From positions 41,491,920 through 41,555,919 of the forward strand of contig OY282606.1 in the NCBI GenBank assembly GCA_958298945.1: DNA of 64,000 nucleotides. The letters are read 5' to 3'. This document shows, one piece after another, positions 10,613 to 21,570 of this stretch (within the stretch, counting starts at the first letter, position 1; each line of letters begins with the position of its first letter). The position numbers were made by a program, and so were the translations under genes. The notes beneath the pieces are model-generated. The model saw only the letters and a program-made list of their open reading frames with translations, had not been told where the DNA came from and did no database searches. Origin of the DNA: Atherix ibis (lineage: Eukaryota > Arthropoda > Insecta > Diptera > Athericidae).

Positions 10613-12853
10613 TTAGAAAAAAAATTAATCAATTCGATTTACAATAAAACATTTTCGTTCGAAATATCAACACTGAAGGCTGTTACTTAAGGTTTATTCG
10701 AAATCGGTTAATTACTATTAGGAAAAATTGAGGAATACGAAAAATTTTCCAGTAACATGTCCAGAAAGGAAAACATGGAATAGCTTTTTATTCGACATGC
10801 AAAAATTAATTTTCACTCGATAATACTATTTCCCATACCATAAGGCATATTGTAAGCTAATAGGTATGTAGTAGTCTATCAATTTTTATACGAACATATG
10901 CTGATATCATTGAGGATTTATATGCACTTCAATGAATACTCGCAATTCAACTAATTACGTATCGGAAGAATCTACCATTTCAACTATACTTCAGGGAATT
11001 CGATTTGTTTGAAATCTTCAGTTTGTCCAGTTTTTACAATGTTTACAGTAAATCTGAGCCGCATACAAGTAAGTAGCTAAAACGTTTTCATTTGACTTAT
11101 TTGGTATCAAGGAAAGACAAGCAATTACAATTAAACTTACAAATGTTTTCATTAATACATCAAGTTTCTCGGATTGGAAAGACATCTCCGAATGCCTTAA
11201 ACATATCTATTAGTTAAGGTTGTAATGTTGAGATACGTGTACTTGTTATTATCGGAAATTTATTCGTTCTATTACAGTACAATGGGGAAAAATTCAAAAT
11301 TATTTAAGTAAAATTTTAATACTTAAAATTTCACCAGTTTTTAACTGAAAATAAAACTAAATAAAATTGAGCAAAAAATTTCAAATTTTTTACAAAAACA
11401 TTTTGTTTGATTATTTTAATTTGAAAATAAAATTTTATTATTTAATAAAATAAAAAAAGCACTCACAATTTGTATAATATTTTGGAGCATTTATTGTATT
11501 GTAGTTAAAAATGCATACCTGCAAAAGGGTAAAAACAAATTAATTCACCATGAAAAGGAAAATTTTCAAATAATAATAAACAATAACAAAAAATATAATA
11601 AAAATAATGTTGAAAAATTTCAAGTTCATAAATCAACAATATTTCAATTTAAAATTATAGAAAAATATACATTTTAGCAAAGAGTACCTTGAATTCGTAA
11701 GATAAATCCAAGAATGTCTTAAGATAAAATATGCAAAAATGAAGAATTCCAATATGTTCGATAGGTGGATGAGTGGAAAATATATTGGATGAGTTGATAC
11801 TACATCTTTGAATGATTTTATGCAAGAAAATATAATCATATATTCTTCAGTGCCATTTAAAGAATTGTATAGAATTCTCTGGTTTTATCGTAAACGAGTA
11901 CAATACCAAAGAGGAAAGAGTCCAAAATCGCCTCCAACCTGTCCTCAGATATTCAATTCTGTGATGAGATGAGAATGCAAATTTTTTGCATATCTCTGTT
12001 GCATCAGTAAAATGGTAGTCAACAGAAATATATCAACAAAATTCAGATATGATTTTGTATCAGCATCAGCATATCTGACTTTAGGCTATTTTGCGTATAT
12101 CTATTTTTGTATATCGGCGGAACGTATGTGTATTCATATTCGTATCGTGAAGGAAGTTGGGAAGGAAATTCTAAAGAAATGCCCAGTTCTGTTCTGAGTA
12201 TAGTATTTAAAATTCGTAAATAACATTCGTAGATGCCTACAGTCGTAATTCTTCTATAATAGAATATCTGTAAATCCTTTGGTAAGGTCACATTCGCATC
12301 TTTAGATACGAGTATGCATGATCACTCCATGAATATCCAAGTGGATATTCAGTTTCGTATAATAACCGATCATGTACCACACTGAAATTCGCTTTTAACA
12401 AAGGCATCTTTAGACTGGTTGATCTTTGAAAAGAACATAAATGGTAGGTTCTAAAGTTATCATCGATTAGTACCATCGATGCCCACCAGCACTGTAATTG
12501 AGAGATTCCACATATAATCAGTTGCTTCTTGCAACAATCTTATGCAGTTTCGGTACTTTCTCTCTTTCATCGTTGCTTGCACAACTAACAATTTGCATTT
12601 AAATTTGTAGATCTTTCGATTTTGTCCTTCAGCATTTACAATTTTCATGGATTTTTTATTTAAAGTTTTTTAATTTGGTTTTTTTTTGACTAAAGTTATA
12701 AAAAATCAAATTTTTTTATGCAAATTAAAATGTCTTCTCTATAATTTTAAGCATAAAACCCCAAATCATACATTTTAATTTACATTTTTTTCTTCTTCAA
12801 ATTAATAAAGAATGCTCAGAAAATATCATTTGATATTCCTGTTATCATTAAAC
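10613..12853. other. Non-coding spacer
   Basis: AT-rich throughout, with a slightly more balanced stretch at about 11870-12650. Open frames there (12043-12291 -, 12288-12476 -, 12460-12648 -) overlap each other, show no domain and look like chance. No element recognised. Confidence 0.5.
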
Positions 12854-12857
12854 TAAA

Positions 12858-14153
12858 GGGTTTTCCAAAAAGTGTGATATGATTTCTAAGTGACGTTTCG
12901 GCCATTTTTAATATTTCATGATCTGTTGTTTTTTTCATTTTATTTAGTAATGTTTACAATTTTATCATGGAGAGATATACGCAAGAACAACGTTTACAAA
13001 TTATTCAATTTTATTATCAAAATAATCGTTCACTAATTGCAACTTTTCGTGCGCTTTTGCCATTTTATGGTCGTAATAATCGTCCAACTGTGCTCGCTGT
13101 TCGTCGAATTGTTAAAAATTTCGAGTGTATATTTTCTTTACATAATGTTCAAGTGCCAATAAGATAAAGAACCGCTCGAAGTAATGAAAATATTGCTGCT
13201 GTTCAGGCAAGTGTTGCTGAAGACCGCAATTTGTCGATTCCAAGACGTTCTCAAGAATTGCGACTGTGTCAAACCACAACCTGGCGGATTTTGAGAAAGG
13301 ATTTGGGCTTGCATTCGTATAGAATTGTTATCACTCAAGAACTGAAGCCATTGGACCAACGTAAACGTCGTGAATTTTCTGATTTTGTCTTGGAACAACT
13401 TGAAAACGATAACGATTTTTTTAAGAAAATCATCTTCTCCGATGAGGCTCACTTTCATCTGAGTGGTGCGGTAAATAAACAAAACTGTCGATTCTGGTGC
13501 GAAGAAAATCCACAAATTATTTATGAACACCCATTACATTCACCTAAATTGACAGTTTGGTGTGGTTTTTGGTCTGGTGTAATCATCGGTCCGTACTTCT
13601 TTCGAAATGAAGCTGGTAACACCGTTACTGTCAATGGAGAGCGGTATAGATCGATGATAACCAACTTTTTATGACCGAAATTGGAAGAAGTTGATCTTGA
13701 CAACATCTGGTTCCAACAAGATGGGGTTACGTGCCACACACCACGTCCAACAACCGAATTATTGCGAGAAAAGTTTGGAGATTCGATTATTTCAAGAAAT
13801 TGTGACATTGAATGGCCTCCAAGAAGTTGTGATTTAACACCATTAGACTATTTCTTGTGGGGTTATTTGAAGTCATTGGTCTATAGCAATAAACCAGACT
13901 CTCTTCAAGCTTTAGAAGTCAATATTGAACGTGCCATTCATGACATACGACTTGATTTAGTGGAAAAAGTGCTCGAAAATTGGGTTCATGGAATTCATTC
14001 CTGCAAAAGAAGTCGTGGAGGCCATTTCAACAACGTTTTATTCAGAACTTAATTGTATTGATTGTACTTCACATTAAATAAAAAACATTTGAATTTTCTT
14101 AATAATTAGTGTGTTTTTTTTAAAGAAATCATATCACTCTTATTTGAAAACCC
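12858..14153 (+). mobile_element. DD41D (rosa-type) Tc1/mariner element, copy 1
   Basis: A 1296-bp element with 28-bp terminal inverted repeats (12858-12885 and 14126-14153) that start GGGTTTTC and end GTGATATGATTT; they differ at three positions. It is flanked by TAAA on both sides (12854-12857 and 14154-14157). One transposase frame fills the inside, interrupted by two nonsense codons. A second, internally deleted copy lies at 52709-53543. The catalytic spacing of 41 residues assigns it to the DD41D group, which includes rosa of fruit flies; that assignment rests on spacing and motifs only. Confidence 0.9.
12967..14052 (+). pseudogene. DD41D transposase with two nonsense codons
   Basis: One continuous frame of 361 codons plus stop, starting at the ATG of MERYTQEQRLQIIQFYYQN. 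The N-terminus is an insect-transposon helix-turn-helix of the DUF4817 type. The catalytic residues are in FSDEAHFHLSG (first Asp), WFQQDGVTCHT (second) and CDLTPLDYFLWGYLK (third), with 41 residues between the second and third. In-frame stops at 13165-13167 (TAA, after VQVPIR) and 13672-13674 (TGA, where copy 2 has TGG for Trp in NFLWPKLEE) break it; otherwise no frameshift is seen. The element is therefore recently inactivated and could only be mobilised by another source of enzyme. The frame ends at a TAA shortly before the right TIR. Confidence 0.9.
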
Positions 14154-14157
14154 TAAA

Positions 14158-15249
14158 TAAAGTTCGAAATAAGAAATTAAACAAATGGCCTTATATGAAA
14201 AGATTTTTGAAAACATTTCCGAAACGACATTAACTTCTCTAGATAAAACCTAGAAACTGTTGAACAAATCATTTTCAATTGTTGATTTGTTGAATGCCAA
14301 TGTTGACGAGACAACTTTTCAAATTAACATTTTCTCAATTCAAGATGGTTTAAGGCTTAAATAAATTCAATTTGAAGAACGTGTTGAAATATTTATGACA
14401 GTTGAAGAACAACTCATCATACCACGTTTAGTTATTGTTTAGTTTTTATTGTTGTATAAATTGTATATATTATAGTATGGTTGCCCACATCTGACTAAAA
14501 TTTTGTTAACAAATTAAAGAAATTCCAAACCTGTCACCGAAATGAATAAATTAAAATTTATTGTTGAGCATTTAGAGCTTGAACGAATTACGATTGAAGA
14601 CAATGTGAATCTATTCATTTTTGTCCACATATTCCGTTTTGTCTTCTAAATAAATAGTTTTCTAAGAATTTTTCCAAAAATACTACAATAATTTTACCAA
14701 ATCGATACAGTTATCGTAATATTATAAAATTAGAAGTCTTTAAGTCTAGAAGGTCATTTTCGCAAACCAAGTCGGAATATGATGGAAACAACATTCACTC
14801 TGCGTGGGTCTTCTTTCGTGAAGATGAAATATTTTTTTCCATACTGTTTTTGTACATTTAACAATAATTTAACCATATTTTTAAATATTTCTAGTTTATT
14901 CGTTTAAAAGAAAAAAAATATAACAATTGTTTGGTCTGATTGTAAAACATAATTTTGATCCCATTTTGAAAAATATTCTTTTACTAAAAATTTCCGAAAG
15001 TTTTTTTATATTCTATAATATGTAAATATAATCAATTTTAAAAAAAGAAACATAATGATTATTGTAGAAAAATTATTTCGTTTATTTTGTTAATAAAAAC
15101 TAACCCATTTCCTTATAGTAAAAATTAAAAAAAAATATATTTTTTTTAGAAGAAAAATAAAAATTTCAAAAATTTGATCATCATACATATATATTTTGTA
15201 CTCAAATTCTTTGGACCACTTATTTTTTTTATGGTATTTGGAAATTTTT
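14158..15249. other. AT-rich spacer
   Basis: No frame or element recognised. Long A and T runs at 14880-15240. Confidence 0.5.
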
Positions 15250-16230
15250 AAACCAAATAAGCCTGTCCATTGAATTTCATTTTACAAACACATTAGCTTA
15301 CTTCTAATATTGACTATGAAAAGTCCTCGAAAAACTATTTCTCAAATGACTCTTTCCAATTGTCGAATCAACAAATATTTTTCCTAGTAATCAGTTTGGT
15401 TTCAAAACTAATCATTTAACTTTTCAACAGTGTCGATTTCATTACATCCTCTCTTTAACGAAAATAATATTGTCTGGGCGTATTCTTTAGATTATAAGAC
15501 ACGTATAAGACCGTATCTGATATACGCCATTACTAAATATGAAAGCTCAAAAATATGATTACGCCTACCCATTATCTCATCATAAAGTCCTATTTATCAC
15601 AACTTCTTTTTTAAGTCATGGAAAATCTCCTATGTTCTGATATATCTCGAACTAATGCTGATGTTCCTTAAGATAGAATACTTGTTTCTATCACAAGAAC
15701 ATGTTTAATTTAGATATTCTTACAGATAATAATATCCCATAAAAGCGCCAGCAATTTTTTTAAATCTTAGCGAAGCTCTGCAAAAGCATATTTTAAATAT
15801 CAAAAAGTTGTTTACTAAATGGAAGATTAAAGTCATGAAGCAGAAAAGTATCCACGTTACATTTGCTCTCCATTGTAAGCAAATTCCCACTCTAAAAATC
15901 TTATTGGCAATTTAATTCCAGAAATTACATAAGTACGATATAAAAGAGTATTCTTAGATAAACTACTCAGTTGGAAACCATGTACTGAAAAAAAATTGAG
16001 TTCAATAAACGTTGTCAGTAATTCCGTAGACTTGGTGACAACAGATCAATACTATGTGTATCACTATATATGGAGTCTTAATTTATAACACAATACTTAA
16101 GGCATGTTTGGACTTACGGGCTGCAATTCTGGGTTCTCACCAAGTCTTCCCATTTCGGTCGAATACAATCTTTCCAATACAAAATTCTACGTAAAGTAAC
16201 TTCTATGTCCATAACAGTATTATACTCTAC
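15250..16230 (+). pseudogene. Jockey-clade LINE relic (old), copy 3
   Basis: Nucleotide alignment by eye with the better-preserved jockey copy at 21571-24197. AATCAGTTTGGTTTC then CAGTGTCGATTTCATTACATCCTC at 15391-15453 matches the QFGFR...QQCHRVVDFIAS block. 15800-15860 matches the KWRIKVNERKS segment. 16100-16200 matches the end (TGGACTTACGGGCTGCAATTCTGGG; the 'PIWTYGLELWGST' region). Numerous indels and stops; no open frame survives. It ends where the minus-strand RTE relic begins. Confidence 0.72.
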
Positions 16231-16239
16231 AACCTAAAC

Positions 16240-17300
16240 AAAAAAACTATCATAATCTTCATCACCGCCTTCAGAAGTCCAGACTGTGAAGTCCGGAGTA
16301 CTGCGCCACCCTCTTACAGTTTGACACTACCCTGGTAAACATTGCCGCGTCTTCAAGGACCATAAATATAGCCACTGTAGACTTTCCAGACGGGATCTTC
16401 CTCATCCCTATGGATTAAGATTCCAGACAAACGAAGCCTATTGATCTTAGTTTTTTTCACAATCGAGAGGTCGCGATTACGCTCCAGGATCTCGTCTGAA
16501 ATGGTCCGTCCTCATACAGGGTGCCATAATTCTTCAACGGATCTTCCTCTCGAACGTTGGTAAGAGTTCGCAAGCTGAGAACCCAGCTTTCGAAGAATAC
16601 ATGAGGACTGGCAACTCTATTTTTTTGTGCAGCAGTAGCTTCGATGTTATGGTCTCAGTCTTGATGAAGGTCTCTTGTACAGTTCTTATTGATCGATAAA
16701 ATGTATACGTTGGTGTATGCTATAAGCTGGGAAGACGGGTGCTTACCCCTAATTGGCGAATCACTTTTCCAGCGCCAGGTTAGAGCGAACGCTTGAAAGT
16801 ATTTCGCCTTGCCGGAGATCATTGCGAATGTTAAATGGCTATGAAATGAATTCGGTTGCTTCCATTCTTCGTCTCGGACTTGTCATGGCCAGCCTAATCA
16901 GTCTAATAAATTTTTCTAGGATGTCGAACTCTGTCATGAATGTGTAGAGTTTTCCCCTGACTGCGTTATCGTAAGCGTTTTTAAAGTCGATTAATAAATA
17001 GTAGATCTGTTGATCATATTCCGAAAGTTTTTTCATCGACTGATGCAGAGCTAAATGCTGATCCCTAGAGTGTTACCTCTGTGGTTAATTTCCCTAGAGT
17101 GTAGCCTCTATGGTATGGACCAATAATTTTTTGGTGAATTGAGCTATCCTGCCTAGTAAAATAGCCGAAACTATTTTATAGATTGTCCTCAGTAACGTAA
17201 TATCATTATAATTGCTACACTCTGTAATATATCCTTTTTGAAGTATGGGCGCCAGTCGTTGGGTGTTTGTACACTGTTTTATACTTGGCCCATTAATTGA
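16240..17300 (-). pseudogene. RTE-like LINE relic, reverse transcriptase
   Basis: Minus-strand relic covering more of the reverse transcriptase than the 6.4-kb copy. Reading from the upper end, about 17240-17100 gives ECSNYNDITLLRTIYKIVSA and ILLGRIAQF (the 'CsNYRGIsLLn..YKilS.iLl.Rl' block). 17036-16839 gives QIYYLLIDFKNAYDNAVRGK and EFDILEKFIRLIRLAMT (motif A, with the Asp of DFKNAYD). 16640-16480 corresponds to the WxLSK and ERKMLRRIFG region. 16300-16260 corresponds to the tail. Frameshifts and stops occur throughout, and motif C (xxDD) is missing or unreadable. The minus-strand segment 17300-17513 is open but I cannot align it to the family. Confidence 0.75.
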
Positions 17301-19519
17301 CGAATCCCAAGCAAAACAAATTGCATGCTCATCTCTATTCCGACAAATCATATTTGTGAAACAACTTTTATCTACTACCCTGTCCAGGAACACCTCTAAA
17401 AAACAATGGCATAGTACTGATGGGTGCTTACTCCTTTTTCTAATTAGAAAGTTCTTGAAAAGCACTTTTGAAATAATTCTGCTTGTAACAGTAATTGCAG
17501 TCGTTGCAATCATTTTTTACAATAAATTTAACCTAAAATTATTACTAATAAAAATCTTACTATCACCATATCTTTGGGTTTATTTGGAAATTTTTTGATA
17601 AAAATTTTGTATAAGAATATTTAAAATATTGTAAAGAAAAATAAATAAAGAAATTATATTGTAATTTTTGAAAATACTTAAGAAAAAATAATATAACTCG
17701 GAGATTAGTTCTAAACATTCTCGAGTTTGTAAAATTGTATTGGGTTAAAATCCAGCTAGTGACATAGCCAGTATACCTGCCCTTTAGTAGCTGACAAGGG
17801 GCCAGAGTTGACATGATGCTCAAGAATTTCGATTTTAGTACAAATTTTAATAGAAATGACCATTAAAAAAATAAAACTAAGTAAATAAAATTTATGTCCA
17901 TTAGATGATTTCGATTTTCACAAATTTTCAATTTAAATATTGTCAGAAATAATGGTGAATTTTTCGAAAAAAATCCTACTTTTCTCGGCATTTTGATGCT
18001 TTATAATCTCTAATAAATTACATGCCTTGGAAAGACATAATTTTTTAAAAAATTTTAATATATTATATTAATTGGAAAAATAAAGTTTTTTTGCTACTAC
18101 AACTGAACCGGAAGAATACACAAACCGAATAAATGAAGTGACAAATTAGACACTTACTGCAACAGAGACTAAATTCGTAGGTGTTCTGTTGCGTGTTGGC
18201 CTGCCCTTCCCTACATAATCGCTGCATGAACATCAAAAACATTTTTTATGATAATCCGTTTGTTAAATATTAAGTTTGTTAACGCACTGATTATTATGGT
18301 AATTAATTATAAAAAGAAAAATTTCATTAATAAAAATTCAATTGATATAAAATGATTTATGCTTTGGAATGTGGGTGGACGAGAGGCTTTATGCGTTTCC
18401 CACGACTGTACGCCAACGGAATTTACATAAAATTCCTATATGCAGGAGCACTTCATACGAATACAGTTACTCGTAACTAATAAAAAAAATACTCTAATAG
18501 TTAGAAACTCTGTTAAATGGTAGGTATTAGTTTTGCATAGCAAATATTGCGAATGAATCATATTTAAACTTCCGTTTTCCGGTTTGAAATTTTTGTTAAT
18601 ATTTCAACATTTGCTAAGGGCTTTTCTACCCTCCTAACTCCATATTTGAGTAATTCTCATAAATACAATTGGCATGTTTTCATACAGGAAACAATTTCCA
18701 AGTCGAAATGCAATTTTAGAGTTACTTTAAAACTTATTAAAGAGAATATTTAAGTGCACTTAAATAATATTTCTCGACTGAAAACCAAAATTATTCGTTG
18801 TGAATAGCTCACGTTTTTGTTAAGTCCAACAAAACTTGCGATTCCTGACTGCACTAATAAAACAATTTACAAGAAAATATCACCACTTTATGGTCTTGTC
18901 ACGAAATTCGAATGATCATTTCTTATGATTTTATGGAATATTTCTTTGTCAACTGCAAGTTTTATTTTTTAACCGTAAACTTAGCTAGATTTAAGATATT
19001 TTCGAACATTAAACTTTATGACTTTATCATAGACCGTAGCATGTAAGTAGATAGAATTTGGATTTATGATCTCTAATATTTTCTCATAATATTATTATTT
19101 AATATTTACAATTTTATTGAATGAATACTTAGTATATCATGTAGATTATTGGAAATAAAATTGAAATTATTTCAATTAAAGATTTTGTAAAATTAATCTT
19201 TTAATACAAGATTTACGATATTTTACTGCTTTATAATCGGTTAGTTAACTTACGAGTATTCCAGTAGCAATATTACTTAATTAACTTAATATCTGTTATA
19301 TGATAATTTTTGTATCTCTGAAAGTTCTCCATAAATAGTAATAACTTTTATGACTAAGAATTTTTTTATTATTCATTTATAATGAGTAAACATTTACTAA
19401 ATAGAGGCTATTTTTATTAAAATGTACAAAGTTTGAACCTTTTAATTAATAGAAAATTATTTTTAAAAAATATCCGTGCATAGAAATAAAAAAGGGTTAA
19501 TTTAACTATTTGACATCGA
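17301..19519. other. Non-coding spacer
   Basis: Open frames at 17245-17598 (+) and 17563-17823 (-) are AT-rich with no domain. 18100-18480 is a little less AT-rich. No element recognised. Confidence 0.45.
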
Positions 19520-19900
19520 AAACTGAAGACAATGTAGGACTAATAAGGGCTCAGACCATAGGTTAATTTTGCAAAAGGCAAGTGAGCTCTTGAAGAGCAC
19601 TGTATGTAAGATTGGACATTGCAGACACTTGGATGCTCCACCATAACACCTCCTGTCACATAGCCACCACCATCAATTAGTATTTGTTGGTAAAAAGGAC
19701 TCTTATATTTGCCCAGTCCCCGTTTTCACTTGATCCTTAATTCATTTTACTCTTTTCATTCCCCAATATCCAAAACCACTTGAAAGGACGTTATCTTGCT
19801 ACTGGACATAACATTCAAAGGACTATAACCGAAAAGCTGTATACGAATAATATATAAGAAGTGGGCAGAGGTATTAGTAAGCCGTTTTATCAAGCTGGCC
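19520..19900 (+). pseudogene. mariner relic, family B copy 2
   Basis: Heavily decayed. 19700-19840 reads approximately as SPRFHL then FIPQYPKPLERTLSCYW and TEKLYT, matching the 'YSPDLxxxDFFLFPxLKxxLKG..f.t.e.i...vTe.lk.i' end of mariner transposases. CCACTTGAAAGGACGT here is nearly identical to CTACTTGAAAGGACGT in the 9.8-kb relic. Upstream, GATTGGACATTGCAGACACTTG at about 19610 recurs in the 29.7-kb relic as GATCAGATATTGCAGATACTTG. Ends not determined. Confidence 0.55.
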
Positions 19901-20049
19901 AATAGAGGACATCAGACATTTCCCGTGGAACTCATACAAATATCTCTTTTGGTGTTTTCAAAAAGCTCATCTAAGCATTACTAATAAGAAAATACGCTTT
20001 GCCTCGTTCATTACCTTCTTCACATTTCAATGAAAAACATTGTTATTTC

Positions 20050-20990
20050 CTGTAGCTCAGACAGGAGTTCATCATTCCTATTCTTATTAGTTTATTACCT
20101 CAATTGCAATTCCTTTATCTCTTCCCTTAATTTCCAAAGTTACGTACGACACCTGTCATTGGTTTAAAAACCCCGCTGCTCTTGATACATCTAAGAACGC
20201 TATTACTGACCCTTTCACATATAGAAGGCTTTTCTTTGAAAGATTGGACATAATAGAAAATGTTCGTATTTTTTCAACGGATGCTTCTGCCAATGCCAAT
20301 ACTTAATTTTTTTCGGTCGTCGAATTTATGCTATCTTTTAAAGCGTCGCACCAAATAACCCAGCATTTAGCACGATTTTACATAGCCGGGGCAAGTGGAA
20401 ATTTTGGTCAATGAAAGCTATAAACTCGCTAGAGAAGCTAACCTTCGTCCAGTGCTCCCAATTATTTTTAATATGCCTTACCTACAGAAAAGAGATTTTT
20501 GTTCAGGCCCGGTTCTTTCATGATAAACGCTATTTGATTTAAATAGATTATAAGAAGACTGGAAAAGAAAGTTCGAGGATACAGGAGTTCCACAAAAGAT
20601 GAGAAACTGTAAATGGATGGCAGATGCTACAGGATTGACAAATGCTTAAGGTCCCTAAAGTGGAAATTATGGGTGAGAACGGTATGTCCAATCCCAATGC
20701 TTAGCCATTTTCTGGCCCTGAATTTAGCAGTCGTCTTTGAGTAGCGATCAAATGCTAACTAATGTGATGCGAGGAAAGTGTTACTATTAAACCAGTTTAT
20801 TTGTCTACATAACACTTGTGGTGTTAATTGCTATTTTGTAAGTAGATGCGGAATGTTGGGAATAGCAGCAAGTCTATTAGTTTGCTCATTGCCAGATATA
20901 TTGACATGTCCTGCGATATAACAAAATCCGATAGGTCTAGAATTTAATAGGCTATACCAGATGCAATCTATCTGGAAGATCCCCAGATTA
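20050..20990 (-). pseudogene. RNase H-bearing LINE relic
   Basis: Minus-strand relic of the C-terminal end of a non-LTR retrotransposon with an RNase H domain. About 20935-20870 reads IGFCYIAGHVNISGNEQTNR followed by LAA, the hallmark 'WvPgHvgI.GNe.AD.LA' RNase H end. About 20700-20660 reads LSIGIGHTVLTHNFHFRD, the 'lriGHTrlTHsyLl' block that follows RNase H in such elements. About 20600-20540 corresponds to the C..C and 'tvkHiLldCp' finger region. A second 'SIGIG'-like segment near 20310 suggests a partial duplication or a second relic. A plus-strand relative lies at 51300-52290. The clade (I-like or another RNase H LINE) is not resolved. Confidence 0.65.
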
Positions 20991-21557
20991 TAAGAATAAA
21001 TTTTAAGCAATTATCCGAGATTATAAAAATGACTGCCAGTTTGTTGAGTGACTGTAAATTATCATAATTTGTAAATTTTCATTTTTATTTTTCTTTTTCA
21101 AAATTCATCTATTTTTAACTAAATTATCATATCGAAGGTTAAAAAAAATCTCGTGGGTCTTAAGTTTTCTTAAATGCGCAAGTAAAATTTTCAAAATGTG
21201 GAACAGAATATCTAAAAAGTTAAAAGAAATTAATTATGCTAATTTAAAATGGATGATTGCTTTTATTGTTTCATAATTAGTTGTATTAAGAGCCCAATAT
21301 ATTAGAAAAAAGAAGTATAACATTAAAATAAATTTATTTGACATTCGTGTGGTTTAAAATGAGATCTTTTTTTTAATCTATTATAGTAGGACGTTCTCGA
21401 ATTAGTTAATTAAGGAAAATCGGTAAATTTTAAAGGCTAATTACCCAAATTGGAATTAATTTATGAAAATTTATTTATATAAAAAAAAATTTATTTTTTG
21501 CTATTTTAATAAAAAATCTTGTGAACTTTTTTTCTTCTCTTTGAATTTTTGAAGCTT
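20991..21557. other. AT-rich spacer
   Basis: Nothing recognised. The last bases, 21558-21570, are the proposed target-site duplication of the next element. Confidence 0.5.
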
Positions 21558-21570
21558 AAATTTAATTTTA
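21558..21570 (+). repeat. Proposed TSD of jockey copy 1 (left)
   Basis: AAATTTAATTTTA here is repeated exactly at 24198-24210, beyond the A-rich tail. The sequence is low-complexity and about 12 T/A-rich bases separate the tail from the right copy, so chance is possible. The coding alignment starts right after the left copy, which supports it. Confidence 0.5.
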
